Shown here in pieces: positions 7,822 through 14,405 of a stretch of DNA of 16,628 nt. Position 1 is the stretch's first letter. Every line of letters begins with the position of its first letter. Below the pieces are notes generated by a model. That model was given only the letters and a program-made list of their open reading frames with translations. It made no database searches and had not been told where the DNA came from. The DNA comes from an uncultured Acidobacteriota bacterium. Its GTDB lineage: Bacteria > Acidobacteriota > Terriglobia > Terriglobales > Acidobacteriaceae. The translations under genes and the position numbers were made by a program. The DNA is taken from assembly GCA_903832475.1 (NCBI GenBank), contig CAILBQ010000132.1, positions 1 through 16,628 on the forward strand, given 5' to 3'.

Positions 7822-7827
7822 TACAAA
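7822..7827 (+). promoter_or_regulatory. Possible -10 element of the hox operon
   Basis: TACAAA matches TATAAT at 4 of 6 bases at class II spacing from operator B. It predicts a start near 7834 and a leader of about 123 bases. Weak by itself; its support is the identical spacing seen upstream of adhE. Confidence 0.35.
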
Positions 7828-7830
7828 GGA

Positions 7831-7849
7831 GTGGGCGAAACAAGCCCAC
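7831..7849 (+). other. Small hairpin at the start of the hox leader
   Basis: GTGGGC and GCCCAC pair perfectly around the 7-base loop GAAACAA, just downstream of the possible -10. A hairpin at or near the 5' end could protect the mRNA. It matches no known riboswitch that I can recognise. Confidence 0.35.
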
Positions 7850-7956
7850 ATGCAAGCATTTCGAACGTGCGGGCGAGTCTGCCAGCAAGGCTTTTGAGCG
7901 CATTCATTGCCTCCCAGCCGCGCATGGCTCGTGACGCAGCACCGGCAGGAGGATTC

Positions 7957-8457
7957 ATGCCAGCTTACCCAATGCCAGCCTTACCTTCCGACGACAAGCG
8001 CTGGAAGATCGTCAATGGCACCATGCGCAGACACGGCTACACGCGCAGCGCCCTCATTGAAACGCTGCACACCGTCCAGTCATCCTTCGGCTTTCTAGAC
8101 GACGACGCGATCCGCTTCGTCTCCAAATCTCTGCACGTGCCGCTGAGCCAGGCCTACGGCGTTGTCACTTTTTACAACCACTTCAGCCTCAAACCCGCCG
8201 GCAAGCACACCTGCACCATCTGTACCGGCACCGCCTGCTACATCAAGGGCGCTGACAAGCTTCTCGCCACCGCCACAAAAATGCTCAAGATCAAATCGGG
8301 CGAGACCACCCCGGATGGCAACATCTCTCTCATGACCGCCCGCTGCGTCGGAGCCTGCGGACGCGCCCCCGTCATCCTCGAAGACGGCGAACTTGTAGGT
8401 CTCGTCGAAACCGCCACCATGGTCGACCAGTTGGAAAGGTGGGCATTGCATGACTAG
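7957..8457 (+). CDS. hoxE: Bidirectional hydrogenase diaphorase subunit HoxE (NuoE-like)
   Basis: A 166-residue thioredoxin-fold [2Fe-2S] subunit related to NuoE of complex I, acting with HoxF and HoxU in the electron-transfer half of the hydrogenase. The cluster ligands are Cys89 and Cys94 (CTGTAC) and Cys130 and Cys134 (CVGAC), in the family's C-x4-C and C-x3-C pattern. The N-terminal helical part (RHGYTRSALIETLHTVQ) and the VVTFYNHF segment are typical. AGGAGGA at 7947-7953 selects this ATG; upstream in-frame starts at 7924 and 7831 lack a proper ribosome binding site and give an atypical N-terminus. It is the first gene of the operon and overlaps hoxF by 8 bases, so translation is coupled. 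A separate hoxE gene points to the five-subunit HoxEFUYH form rather than the HoxFUYH form lacking it. Confidence 0.93.
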   Translation: MPAYPMPALPSDDKRWKIVNGTMRRHGYTRSALIETLHTVQSSFGFLDDDAIRFVSKSLHVPLSQAYGVVTFYNHFSLKPAGKHTCTICTGTACYIKGADKLLATATKMLKIKSGETTPDGNISLMTARCVGACGRAPVILEDGELVGLVETATMVDQLERWALHD

Positions 8458-10102
8458 CGAAGAACTGCTGCAGATCGCCGAAAGCGTCAATGCCGAGCAT
8501 GAGAAGTTCGACTACGAAGTCAATGTATGCATGGGCACCGGCTGCATGTCGCAGCATAGCGCCAAGCTGCGCGAGGCGCTCACCAAAGAAGCAGCCGCCT
8601 CCGGCAAGCGTTGTCACGTTCGCCAGACCGGCTGTATGGGCCTCTGCGCAGCGGGGCCGCTCGTCCTCGTCGAGCCCACCGAAACGCTCTACGGCAGCGT
8701 CCACGAAAGCGATGCGCCGGAATTGATCCTCAGCCTGGGCGAGCCGCCCGTCGAACGCTTGCGTGCTCATCTCGAAGATTACTTCCACGGCCAGCAACAC
8801 ATCGTCCTCGAAAACTCCGGGCACATCGATCCTGAAAAAATCGACGAATACATCGGCCGCGATGGTTACGCTGCATTGGTCAAAGCACTTACAGAGATGA
8901 CCCCGCAAGCGGTCATCGAGCAAATCTCGAAAAGCGGCCTCCGCGGTCGTGGCGGCGGCGGCTACCCGACAGGCCTCAAATGGGGCACCGTAGCCAAGGC
9001 CTTCGGCGCGCAAAAGTACGTCATCTGCAACGGCGACGAAGGAGACCCCGGCGCCTTCATGGATCGCAGCGTACTCGAGAGCGACCCACAGCGCGTCATC
9101 GAAGGCATGGCGATTGCCGCCTACGCCGTCGGCGCCAGCAAAGGCTACGTCTACGTGCGCGCCGAGTATCCGCTCGCTGTCAACCGCCTAACGGTATCGC
9201 TTCGTGAGGCACGCCGACGCGGCATGCTCGGCAACAACATTTGTGGCACCCAGTTTGCTTTCGACATCGAGATTCGCCTCGGCGCCGGCGCCTTTGTCTG
9301 CGGCGAAGAAACAGCCCTTATCGCCTCCATCGAGGGTCTTCGCGGCCAGCCTCGTCCTCGTCCCCCCTATCCCGCGGTCTCCGGACTGTGGGGCGCGCCA
9401 ACCCTGATCAACAACGTCGAAACCTTCGCCAACATCGCGCCGATTCTACGCAAAGGCGCGGAATGGTACGCCGGCATCGGCACCGAAAAAAGCAAGGGCA
9501 CAAAGGTCTTTGCCCTTACTGGCAAGATCACCAATACCGGCCTCGTCGAAATCCCCATGGGCATGACCCTGCGTGAAATGATCTTCGGCATCGGCGGCGG
9601 CGTTCCCGACGGACGCAAGTTCAAAGCCGTACAGACCGGCGGTCCCTCCGGCGGCTGTATCCCCGAAGAGCATCTCGATCTCGCCGTCAGCTACGAAGCA
9701 CTCATCAGCGTCGGATCCATGATGGGCTCCGGCGGCATGATCGTCATGGACGACACCTCCTGCATGGTCAACGTAGCTCGCTTCTTCATGGAGTTCTGCA
9801 TGACCGAGTCCTGCGGCAAGTGCATTCCATGCCGCGTCGGTACCGCACAGATGTTCGACCTGCTCACCAAGATCTGCGACGGCAAAGCTTCCTACGCCGA
9901 TCTCGATCTGCTCATCGATCTCTGCGACGTGGTCAAGAACACCAGCCTTTGCGGCCTGGGTATGACCGCGCCCAACCCGGTGCTCAGCACCCTGCGCTAC
10001 TTCAAGCATGAATACATCGAGCACATCGAAAACAAGCGCTGTCCAGCCGGTGTCTGTGCCTGCGGAAGCGGTGTCGCAACCGAAGTTGAGGTGACTGCAT
10101 GA
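8450..10102 (+). CDS. hoxF: NAD-reducing hydrogenase diaphorase subunit HoxF (NuoF-like)
   Basis: A 550-residue FMN- and NAD(H)-binding subunit that exchanges electrons between NAD(P)H and the Fe-S chain. In order: a thioredoxin-like [2Fe-2S] domain (about 22-100; Cys27, Cys32, Cys62, Cys66); the nucleotide/FMN core with the glycine loop GRGGGGYPTG (166-175) and NGDEGDPGAF (194-203); an SLBB-like region (about 350-410); and the [4Fe-4S] site Cys455, Cys458, Cys461 and Cys501. The tail is notable. It keeps the CPAGVC motif (531-536) that in HydB/HndC-type subunits leads into a C-terminal ferredoxin domain, but only 14 residues follow, so that domain is absent. It overlaps hoxE by 8 bases and hoxU by 4. 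The function as diaphorase is secure; NAD versus NADP preference cannot be read by eye. Confidence 0.95.
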   Translation: MTSEELLQIAESVNAEHEKFDYEVNVCMGTGCMSQHSAKLREALTKEAAASGKRCHVRQTGCMGLCAAGPLVLVEPTETLYGSVHESDAPELILSLGEPPVERLRAHLEDYFHGQQHIVLENSGHIDPEKIDEYIGRDGYAALVKALTEMTPQAVIEQISKSGLRGRGGGGYPTGLKWGTVAKAFGAQKYVICNGDEGDPGAFMDRSVLESDPQRVIEGMAIAAYAVGASKGYVYVRAEYPLAVNRLTVSLREARRRGMLGNNICGTQFAFDIEIRLGAGAFVCGEETALIASIEGLRGQPRPRPPYPAVSGLWGAPTLINNVETFANIAPILRKGAEWYAGIGTEKSKGTKVFALTGKITNTGLVEIPMGMTLREMIFGIGGGVPDGRKFKAVQTGGPSGGCIPEEHLDLAVSYEALISVGSMMGSGGMIVMDDTSCMVNVARFFMEFCMTESCGKCIPCRVGTAQMFDLLTKICDGKASYADLDLLIDLCDVVKNTSLCGLGMTAPNPVLSTLRYFKHEYIEHIENKRCPAGVCACGSGVATEVEVTA

Positions 10103-10812
10103 TCGCTGCCGTAGATGTCAAAACACTGGTCATTGACGGAATCAACGTCAGCGCCCGCGCCGACCAGACCGTACTTGAGGTCGCGCGTGAAAACAACATC
10201 AATATCCCCACCCTCTGCCATCTCGACGGCCTTACTGACGTCGGGGCATGCCGCCTCTGCCTGGTCGAAACGAAAGGTTCGCCCAAGCTCAACCCGGCCT
10301 GTGTCCTCAAAGTGGAAGAAGGCATGGAGATCACCACCACCTCCGATCGCCTCAAGCATTATCGCCAAACCATCCTCGAAATGCTCTTCTCCGAACGCAA
10401 CCACGTCTGCGCCGTTTGCGTCGCTAACGGCCACTGCGAACTGCAGTCCATGGCGCAGGATCAGGGCCTCACCCACGTCCGCCTTCCCTATATGAACCCC
10501 AAGCTGGTCGTCGACGCGTCGCATGAGCGATTCGTCTCCGACCCCAATCGCTGCATCCTTTGCCAGCGCTGCGTGCGAGTCTGCGCCGAGGTTGAAGGCG
10601 CTCACGTTTGGGACATCATGGGCCGCGGCATCGGCTCCCTGCTCATCGCCGATCTTCACCAGCCCTGGGGTGAATCAAGCTGCACCCGCTGCGGCAAATG
10701 CGTCCAGGTCTGCCCCACTGGCGCACTCACCGACAAGAGCAAGCTCGGTTCCGATCACCCAAAATATCCAGAGTTCCTGCCCAACCTGGAAGCCATGCGA
10801 GAGGGGAGATAA
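10099..10812 (+). CDS. hoxU: Hydrogenase diaphorase Fe-S subunit HoxU (NuoG N-terminal-like)
   Basis: A 237-residue ferredoxin-like protein carrying the Fe-S wire between HoxF and HoxY. A plant-type [2Fe-2S] domain holds Cys40, Cys51, Cys54 and Cys68. The complex-I-like middle segment has Cys104, Cys107 and Cys113 with His102 close by (NHVCAVC...GHCEL). Two classic [4Fe-4S] motifs follow: Cys152/155/158/162 and Cys195/198/201/205. The His is two residues before the first Cys, unlike the four-residue offset of NuoG; this NHxC form is usual in HoxU as far as I recall. The ATG overlaps the hoxF stop as ATGA, and the stop is four bases before hoxY. The length and full cluster set fit the family. 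Confidence 0.94.
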   Translation: MIAAVDVKTLVIDGINVSARADQTVLEVARENNINIPTLCHLDGLTDVGACRLCLVETKGSPKLNPACVLKVEEGMEITTTSDRLKHYRQTILEMLFSERNHVCAVCVANGHCELQSMAQDQGLTHVRLPYMNPKLVVDASHERFVSDPNRCILCQRCVRVCAEVEGAHVWDIMGRGIGSLLIADLHQPWGESSCTRCGKCVQVCPTGALTDKSKLGSDHPKYPEFLPNLEAMREGR

Positions 10813-10816
10813 CACC

Positions 10817-11350
10817 GTGAGCAAAATCAAAGTAGCAACGGTCTGGTTGGATGGCTGCTCGGGGTGCCACATGTCGTTCCTCGATATGGATGAACGCCTG
10901 CTTGAACTAGGCAGTCAGTTCGACCTCGTCTTCAGTCCGCTCGTCGACTTCAAAACCTATCCCGAATCCGTCGACGTGGCCTTGGTCGAGGGCGCCATCT
11001 CGAGCGTTGAAGATGAACACAAGATTCACCACATCCGGAAGCACACCAAGTTTCTCCTCGCCATGGGAGACTGCGCAGTGACGGGCAACGTGCCGGCCCT
11101 GCGCAACCCTTTCGGACCGCTGCCCGTCCTGCAGCGCGCCTACTACGAGAACGCATCCGCTCAGCCCCAGACACCGACGACTTTCGTGCCCGCATTGCTC
11201 GACAAGGTCCGTCCCATCCACGAGTTCGTCAAGGTAGACATGTACCTTCCCGGCTGCCCACCATCAGCGGATACGTTCTACACGGTGTTGAGTGATTTGC
11301 TTGCCGGACGCACTCCAGATATCGCAAGCCTAACCCGTTTCGGAGCCTGA
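10817..11350 (+). CDS. hoxY: [NiFe] hydrogenase small subunit HoxY (GTG start)
   Basis: A 177-residue small subunit holding the [4Fe-4S] cluster next to the NiFe site. The ligands are Cys14 and Cys17 (DGCSGCHMSF), Cys86 (GDCAVTGN) and Cys147 (PGCPPSAD). It has no Tat signal and no extra C-terminal clusters, as expected for a soluble cytoplasmic group 3 enzyme. Translation starts at GTG 10817, giving SKIKVATVWLDGCSGC; GGGGAG (10803-10807) lies at good distance. The frame stays open upstream to 10523, but that part overlaps hoxU in another frame and is not family-like, so an ATG-only reading would misplace the gene. It sits four bases after hoxU and 13 bases before hoxH. Confidence 0.94.
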   Translation: MSKIKVATVWLDGCSGCHMSFLDMDERLLELGSQFDLVFSPLVDFKTYPESVDVALVEGAISSVEDEHKIHHIRKHTKFLLAMGDCAVTGNVPALRNPFGPLPVLQRAYYENASAQPQTPTTFVPALLDKVRPIHEFVKVDMYLPGCPPSADTFYTVLSDLLAGRTPDIASLTRFGA

Positions 11351-11363
11351 CAGGAGGAAGCAA

Positions 11364-12788
11364 ATGTCACAAACCATCACCATCGATCCAGTCACTCGCC
11401 TCGAAGGCCACGGCAAAATCACGCTCAAAACCAATGAGCAGGGAGAGGTCTCGGAAGCCTACTTCACCGTGACCCAGGTACGCGGCTTTGAAAAATTCAG
11501 TGAAGGCCGCCCCTATTACGAAATGCCCTCGTTGATGGCGCGCATCTGCGGCATCTGTCCCGTCAGTCATCTCATCGCGTCCGCGAAGGCTTGCGAAGCC
11601 ATCATGTCCGTCGAGATTCCAACCACGGCCGCCAAACTTCGCAGCGCGCTCAACATGGCGCAGAGCATCCAGTCCCACGCGCTCAGCTTTTTCTACCTCT
11701 CCTCACCCGACCTGCTGCTCGGCATGGATGCAGACCCCGTCGATCGAAACATCTTCGGCGTCGCGCAAAAAAATCCCGAGCTCGGCCGCGCCGGCGTCGG
11801 TCTCCGTCGTTTCGGCCAGCACATCATCGAGCTCCTCGGCCGCAAGCGCATCCATCCCGGATGGGTCGTCCCGGGCGGTGTTACTGAGCCGCTCTCTGCC
11901 GTCAAACGCGACGAAATCCTCGCCCTCCTCCCCGAGGCCTACGCCAACATCGAGCTAGCGCTGAAGTGGTACAAGGAAATCGCCGATCGTTTCGCCGAAG
12001 AAGCAGCCCACTTCGCCAACTTCCCCGGAGCCTTCCTCGGCATGGTCGGCGAAGACGATGGCCTGGAGTTCACCGACGGCAAGCTGCGCCTCATCGACGC
12101 CACCGGCGCCATCCTCGAAGACAAGCTCGACGCCGCGCACTTCGACGATGTGATAGGCGAGGCAGTTGAGCCCTTTTCCTATATGAAGTTCCCCTACTAC
12201 AAGCCCCTTGGCTATCCCGATGGCGCATACCGCGTCGGTCCCCTGGCCAGGCTCAACATCGCATCGCATGCGGGTACGCCTCTCGCCGATACCGAGCTCA
12301 AAGAATTCAAGAAGCTCGCCAACGGCCCCGTCCTCGGCTCCTTCTACTTCCATCACGCGCGCCTCATCGATATCCTCTACGGCATCGAAAAGATCGAGCA
12401 GATCTTCTCCGACTCGACCATCCTCGACACGCATGTGCGCGCCACCGCGGGCGTCAATCGCCTGGAAGGCGCAGGCATCGCCGAGGCCCCGCGCGGCACC
12501 CTCATGCATCACTACAAAGTCAACGAAAACGGCCAGATCACCTGGGCCAACCTGGTCATTGCCACCGGCCAGAACAACAACGCCATGAATCGCGGCGTCC
12601 TCCAGGCCGCCCAGCAATACGTCAAAGGCGACAAGCTCGAACAGGGCATGCTGAATCGCGTCGAAGCGGTCATTCGCACCTTCGACCCATGCCTCAGCTG
12701 CTCCACCCACGCCTTCGGCCAGATGCCCTTGTCGATTTCCCTCGTCGCTCCTGACGGCACGCTGCTTCATGAGCTTCGTCGCGGCTGA
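11364..12788 (+). CDS. hoxH: [NiFe] hydrogenase large subunit HoxH
   Basis: A 474-residue catalytic subunit that carries the Ni-Fe(CN)2CO centre and interconverts H2 with protons and electrons. The four metal ligands are present as RICGICPVSH (Cys62, Cys65) and DPCLSCSTH (Cys443, Cys446, His449). The 25 residues after His449 (AFGQMPL to the end) are the C-terminal extension removed by the maturation protease encoded next. These motifs fit group 3d bidirectional hydrogenases, which match the HoxE/F/U neighbours. AGGAGG at 11352-11357 precedes the ATG by six bases. The stop overlaps the hoxW start as TGATG. The enzyme is cytoplasmic and probably reversible; in this setting H2 production from NAD(P)H is likely, but uptake cannot be excluded. 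Confidence 0.96.
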   Translation: MSQTITIDPVTRLEGHGKITLKTNEQGEVSEAYFTVTQVRGFEKFSEGRPYYEMPSLMARICGICPVSHLIASAKACEAIMSVEIPTTAAKLRSALNMAQSIQSHALSFFYLSSPDLLLGMDADPVDRNIFGVAQKNPELGRAGVGLRRFGQHIIELLGRKRIHPGWVVPGGVTEPLSAVKRDEILALLPEAYANIELALKWYKEIADRFAEEAAHFANFPGAFLGMVGEDDGLEFTDGKLRLIDATGAILEDKLDAAHFDDVIGEAVEPFSYMKFPYYKPLGYPDGAYRVGPLARLNIASHAGTPLADTELKEFKKLANGPVLGSFYFHHARLIDILYGIEKIEQIFSDSTILDTHVRATAGVNRLEGAGIAEAPRGTLMHHYKVNENGQITWANLVIATGQNNNAMNRGVLQAAQQYVKGDKLEQGMLNRVEAVIRTFDPCLSCSTHAFGQMPLSISLVAPDGTLLHELRRG

Positions 12789-13276
12789 TGAACACTGTGC
12801 CTGGCTGCGAATCCAAACCTGCGGATCTGCCGCCGATCCGCAGGCTGGTGATCGCCTGTGGCAACACGCTCCGTGGTGACGACGGCGTTGCCTGGCATAT
12901 CGCCGCTCAGCTCGACCAGGTTGCCGCGCAGACAGGTGACGAGATCGTCGTCACACAGCAGTTCCTCCCGGAGCACGCGGAACAAATCAGCCTCGCCGAC
13001 GTTGTTGTCTTCATCGATTGCTCCGCCTTGACCACGGCAGGATGCATTTCTTCGTTATCCATCGACCCGGCGGAGCAACTCCCTCGCATTCTCACCCACC
13101 ATCTCGATCCGGCCGCGCTTCTTCGCCTGGCTCTCGATCTCTACGGCCAAATACCCTTGCGAAGAACCTTGATCACGGTGGGCGGCGAGTCTTTCGCCAT
13201 GACAGAGGAGTTGAGCGCTGCCGTACGCAACGCGATTCCCGCAGCCACTCTGGCTGTTCAAGCGGCCTTGTCTTAA
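12788..13276 (+). CDS. hoxW: Hydrogenase maturation endopeptidase HoxW (M52 family)
   Basis: A 162-residue nickel-dependent endopeptidase that cleaves the HoxH C-terminal extension after nickel insertion. It shows the family opening GNTLRGDDGVAW (25-36), where Asp32 corresponds to the nickel-contacting acidic residue, then Asp77 in VVFIDCSA and His104 in THHLDP, which correspond by eye to the Asp and His ligands of E. coli HybD. The first 17 residues before IRRLVIACGN are a short extra leader; ATG 12788 overlaps the hoxH stop, so coupling supports it. It is the last gene of the hox operon. The symbol hoxW follows from position and partner; it could be listed simply as an M52 hydrogenase protease. 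Confidence 0.9.
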   Translation: MNTVPGCESKPADLPPIRRLVIACGNTLRGDDGVAWHIAAQLDQVAAQTGDEIVVTQQFLPEHAEQISLADVVVFIDCSALTTAGCISSLSIDPAEQLPRILTHHLDPAALLRLALDLYGQIPLRRTLITVGGESFAMTEELSAAVRNAIPAATLAVQAALS

Positions 13277-13322
13277 ACCTGCGCTTCCTCTCATCGAGAA
13301 TTTTCTTCTTTCAAATAGAAAA

Positions 13323-13355
13323 CGCCGCAATGAGGAAACCTCCCTCACAGCGGCG
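13323..13355 (-). terminator. Terminator of the nifJ-DHOD-like operon
   Basis: CGCCGC/GCGGCG (13323-13328 with 13350-13355) encloses a 2x2 mismatch and TGAGG/CCTCA (13331-13335 with 13343-13347) around a 7-base loop. On the minus strand the stem runs straight into TTTTCTATTT, a good U-tract, so it ends the minus-strand operon. It lies 36 bases past that operon's stop and 46 bases past the hoxW stop, so it may also stall hox transcripts. Confidence 0.75.
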
Positions 13356-13391
13356 CGCACGCACGAAATGCCATTCCGAGGTGCTGAAAAC

Positions 13392-14405
13392 CTATTGCAA
13401 CGCAGGACGCCGCATGGTGTACGAGCTTAGCGTCTTGATGTAGTTTCCTCGCTCAAAGGGCGACGGATCCGGCACAGAACGCCGGCTCAGAGCGCCGCGC
13501 ATCTGACGTATCGAAGCGTACTCGTGGTCCTCCATCCAGCGCTGCACCTCGCTGAGAACAGCCGCAATATGCTCGATTCCATGAAGGTGAATCGCCGAAG
13601 TCATCATGGTCACCGAAGCCCCCGCCATGATCCCTTTCAGCACGTCCTCTGCTGAATGCACGCCTCCCGTAATCGCCAGGTCTGCACTCACGTTGCCATA
13701 GAGAATGGCGGTCCAATGCAGGCGCAGCAGAAGCTCTTCGGGCCGGCTGAGATTTAACCGGGGCACCACGCTTAGCTCTTCGATGTCGAACTCCGGCTGG
13801 TAGAACCGGTTGAACAGCACCAACCCATTGACGCCCGCTTTGTCCAGTTGCGCCGCGACATTGGGAAGACTGGTGAATTGAGGAGACAGTTTCACCGCGA
13901 TTGGTATCTTGACAGTCGCGCGCACCTGGCTCACCAGCTCAATCAGATTTTTTTCCAATTCGCTCCCAGGGATGCGCGGATCGGTAGCAAGCGAATATGT
14001 ATTCAACTCCAGCGCATCTGCGCCGGCTGCTTCTACTTCCTGGGCAAACCTGACCCAGCCGCCCGCCGTAGCCCCGTTGATGCTCGCCAGAATCGGAATG
14101 GAAACGCTGCCCCGCACCCGCATCAAGTGGCTCAGGTACGTGTCAATCCCAGCGCGATAGTCATCCATGTCGGGGAAGTAGCTGAGCGACTCTGGAAACG
14201 AGTCAGTCCCTCGCGACAAGTCATGGTCCAGCGCGCTGCTCTCCAAGCTGAGCTGCTCTTCAAAAATGGAGGACAGCACCACCGCTGAAGCGCCGCAGTC
14301 TTCCATCAGCCGGACGTTATGAATCGACTCCGACAACGGCGAGGACGAAACCATCAAAGGGCCCTTGAGTTTCAGCCCTAAATAATCAGTAGACAGGTCA
14401 ATCAC
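13392..14405 (-). CDS. Dihydroorotate dehydrogenase-like flavoprotein coupled to nifJ
   Basis: A 337-residue TIM-barrel protein of the DHOD-like group often found beside pyruvate:ferredoxin oxidoreductase. The N-terminus DLSTDYLGLKLKGPLMVSSSPLS, the LELNTYSLATDP segment, VKLSPQFT, and ITGGVHSAEDVLKGIMAGA (FMN phosphate loop) support an FMN-binding barrel. By eye, the catalytic loop of true enzymes (SCPN or SSPN) reads NTYS here, leaving Thr where the Cys or Ser base should be. Orotate synthesis is therefore doubtful, and its substrate is unknown. The start is GTG 14405, overlapping the nifJ stop as GTGA, with a GGGAAGGGAAG ribosome binding site; the frame upstream lies inside nifJ and is not family-like. 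A redox role linked to pyruvate or ferredoxin is only an inference from position. Confidence 0.85.
   Translation of the reverse strand: MIDLSTDYLGLKLKGPLMVSSSPLSESIHNVRLMEDCGASAVVLSSIFEEQLSLESSALDHDLSRGTDSFPESLSYFPDMDDYRAGIDTYLSHLMRVRGSVSIPILASINGATAGGWVRFAQEVEAAGADALELNTYSLATDPRIPGSELEKNLIELVSQVRATVKIPIAVKLSPQFTSLPNVAAQLDKAGVNGLVLFNRFYQPEFDIEELSVVPRLNLSRPEELLLRLHWTAILYGNVSADLAITGGVHSAEDVLKGIMAGASVTMMTSAIHLHGIEHIAAVLSEVQRWMEDHEYASIRQMRGALSRRSVPDPSPFERGNYIKTLSSYTMRRPALQ

Larger units (their letters stand above)
7569..7956. other. Divergent regulatory region between hypA and hoxE
   Basis: There are 388 bases without a convincing gene. The region holds two near-identical GTGA-N6-TCAC palindromes, a -10-like hexamer, an inverted repeat GACCAT-CGT-ATGGTC (7800-7814), a smaller one AACGG-GTGTA-CCGTT (7742-7756) and a hairpin in the likely hox leader (7831-7849). 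An open frame runs into hoxE from upstream, but its first part looks like non-coding leader. I recognise no riboswitch class here. Confidence 0.6.

Noticed and set aside
7850..7897. 15-codon frame in the hox leader that could be a leader peptide
   Set aside because: It has no well-placed ribosome binding site and no run of regulatory codons or attenuator-like terminator after it.
7831..7956. Longer HoxE starting at GTG 7831 or ATG 7924
   Set aside because: The added residues are unlike HoxE, and only ATG 7957 has a strong AGGAGGA site.
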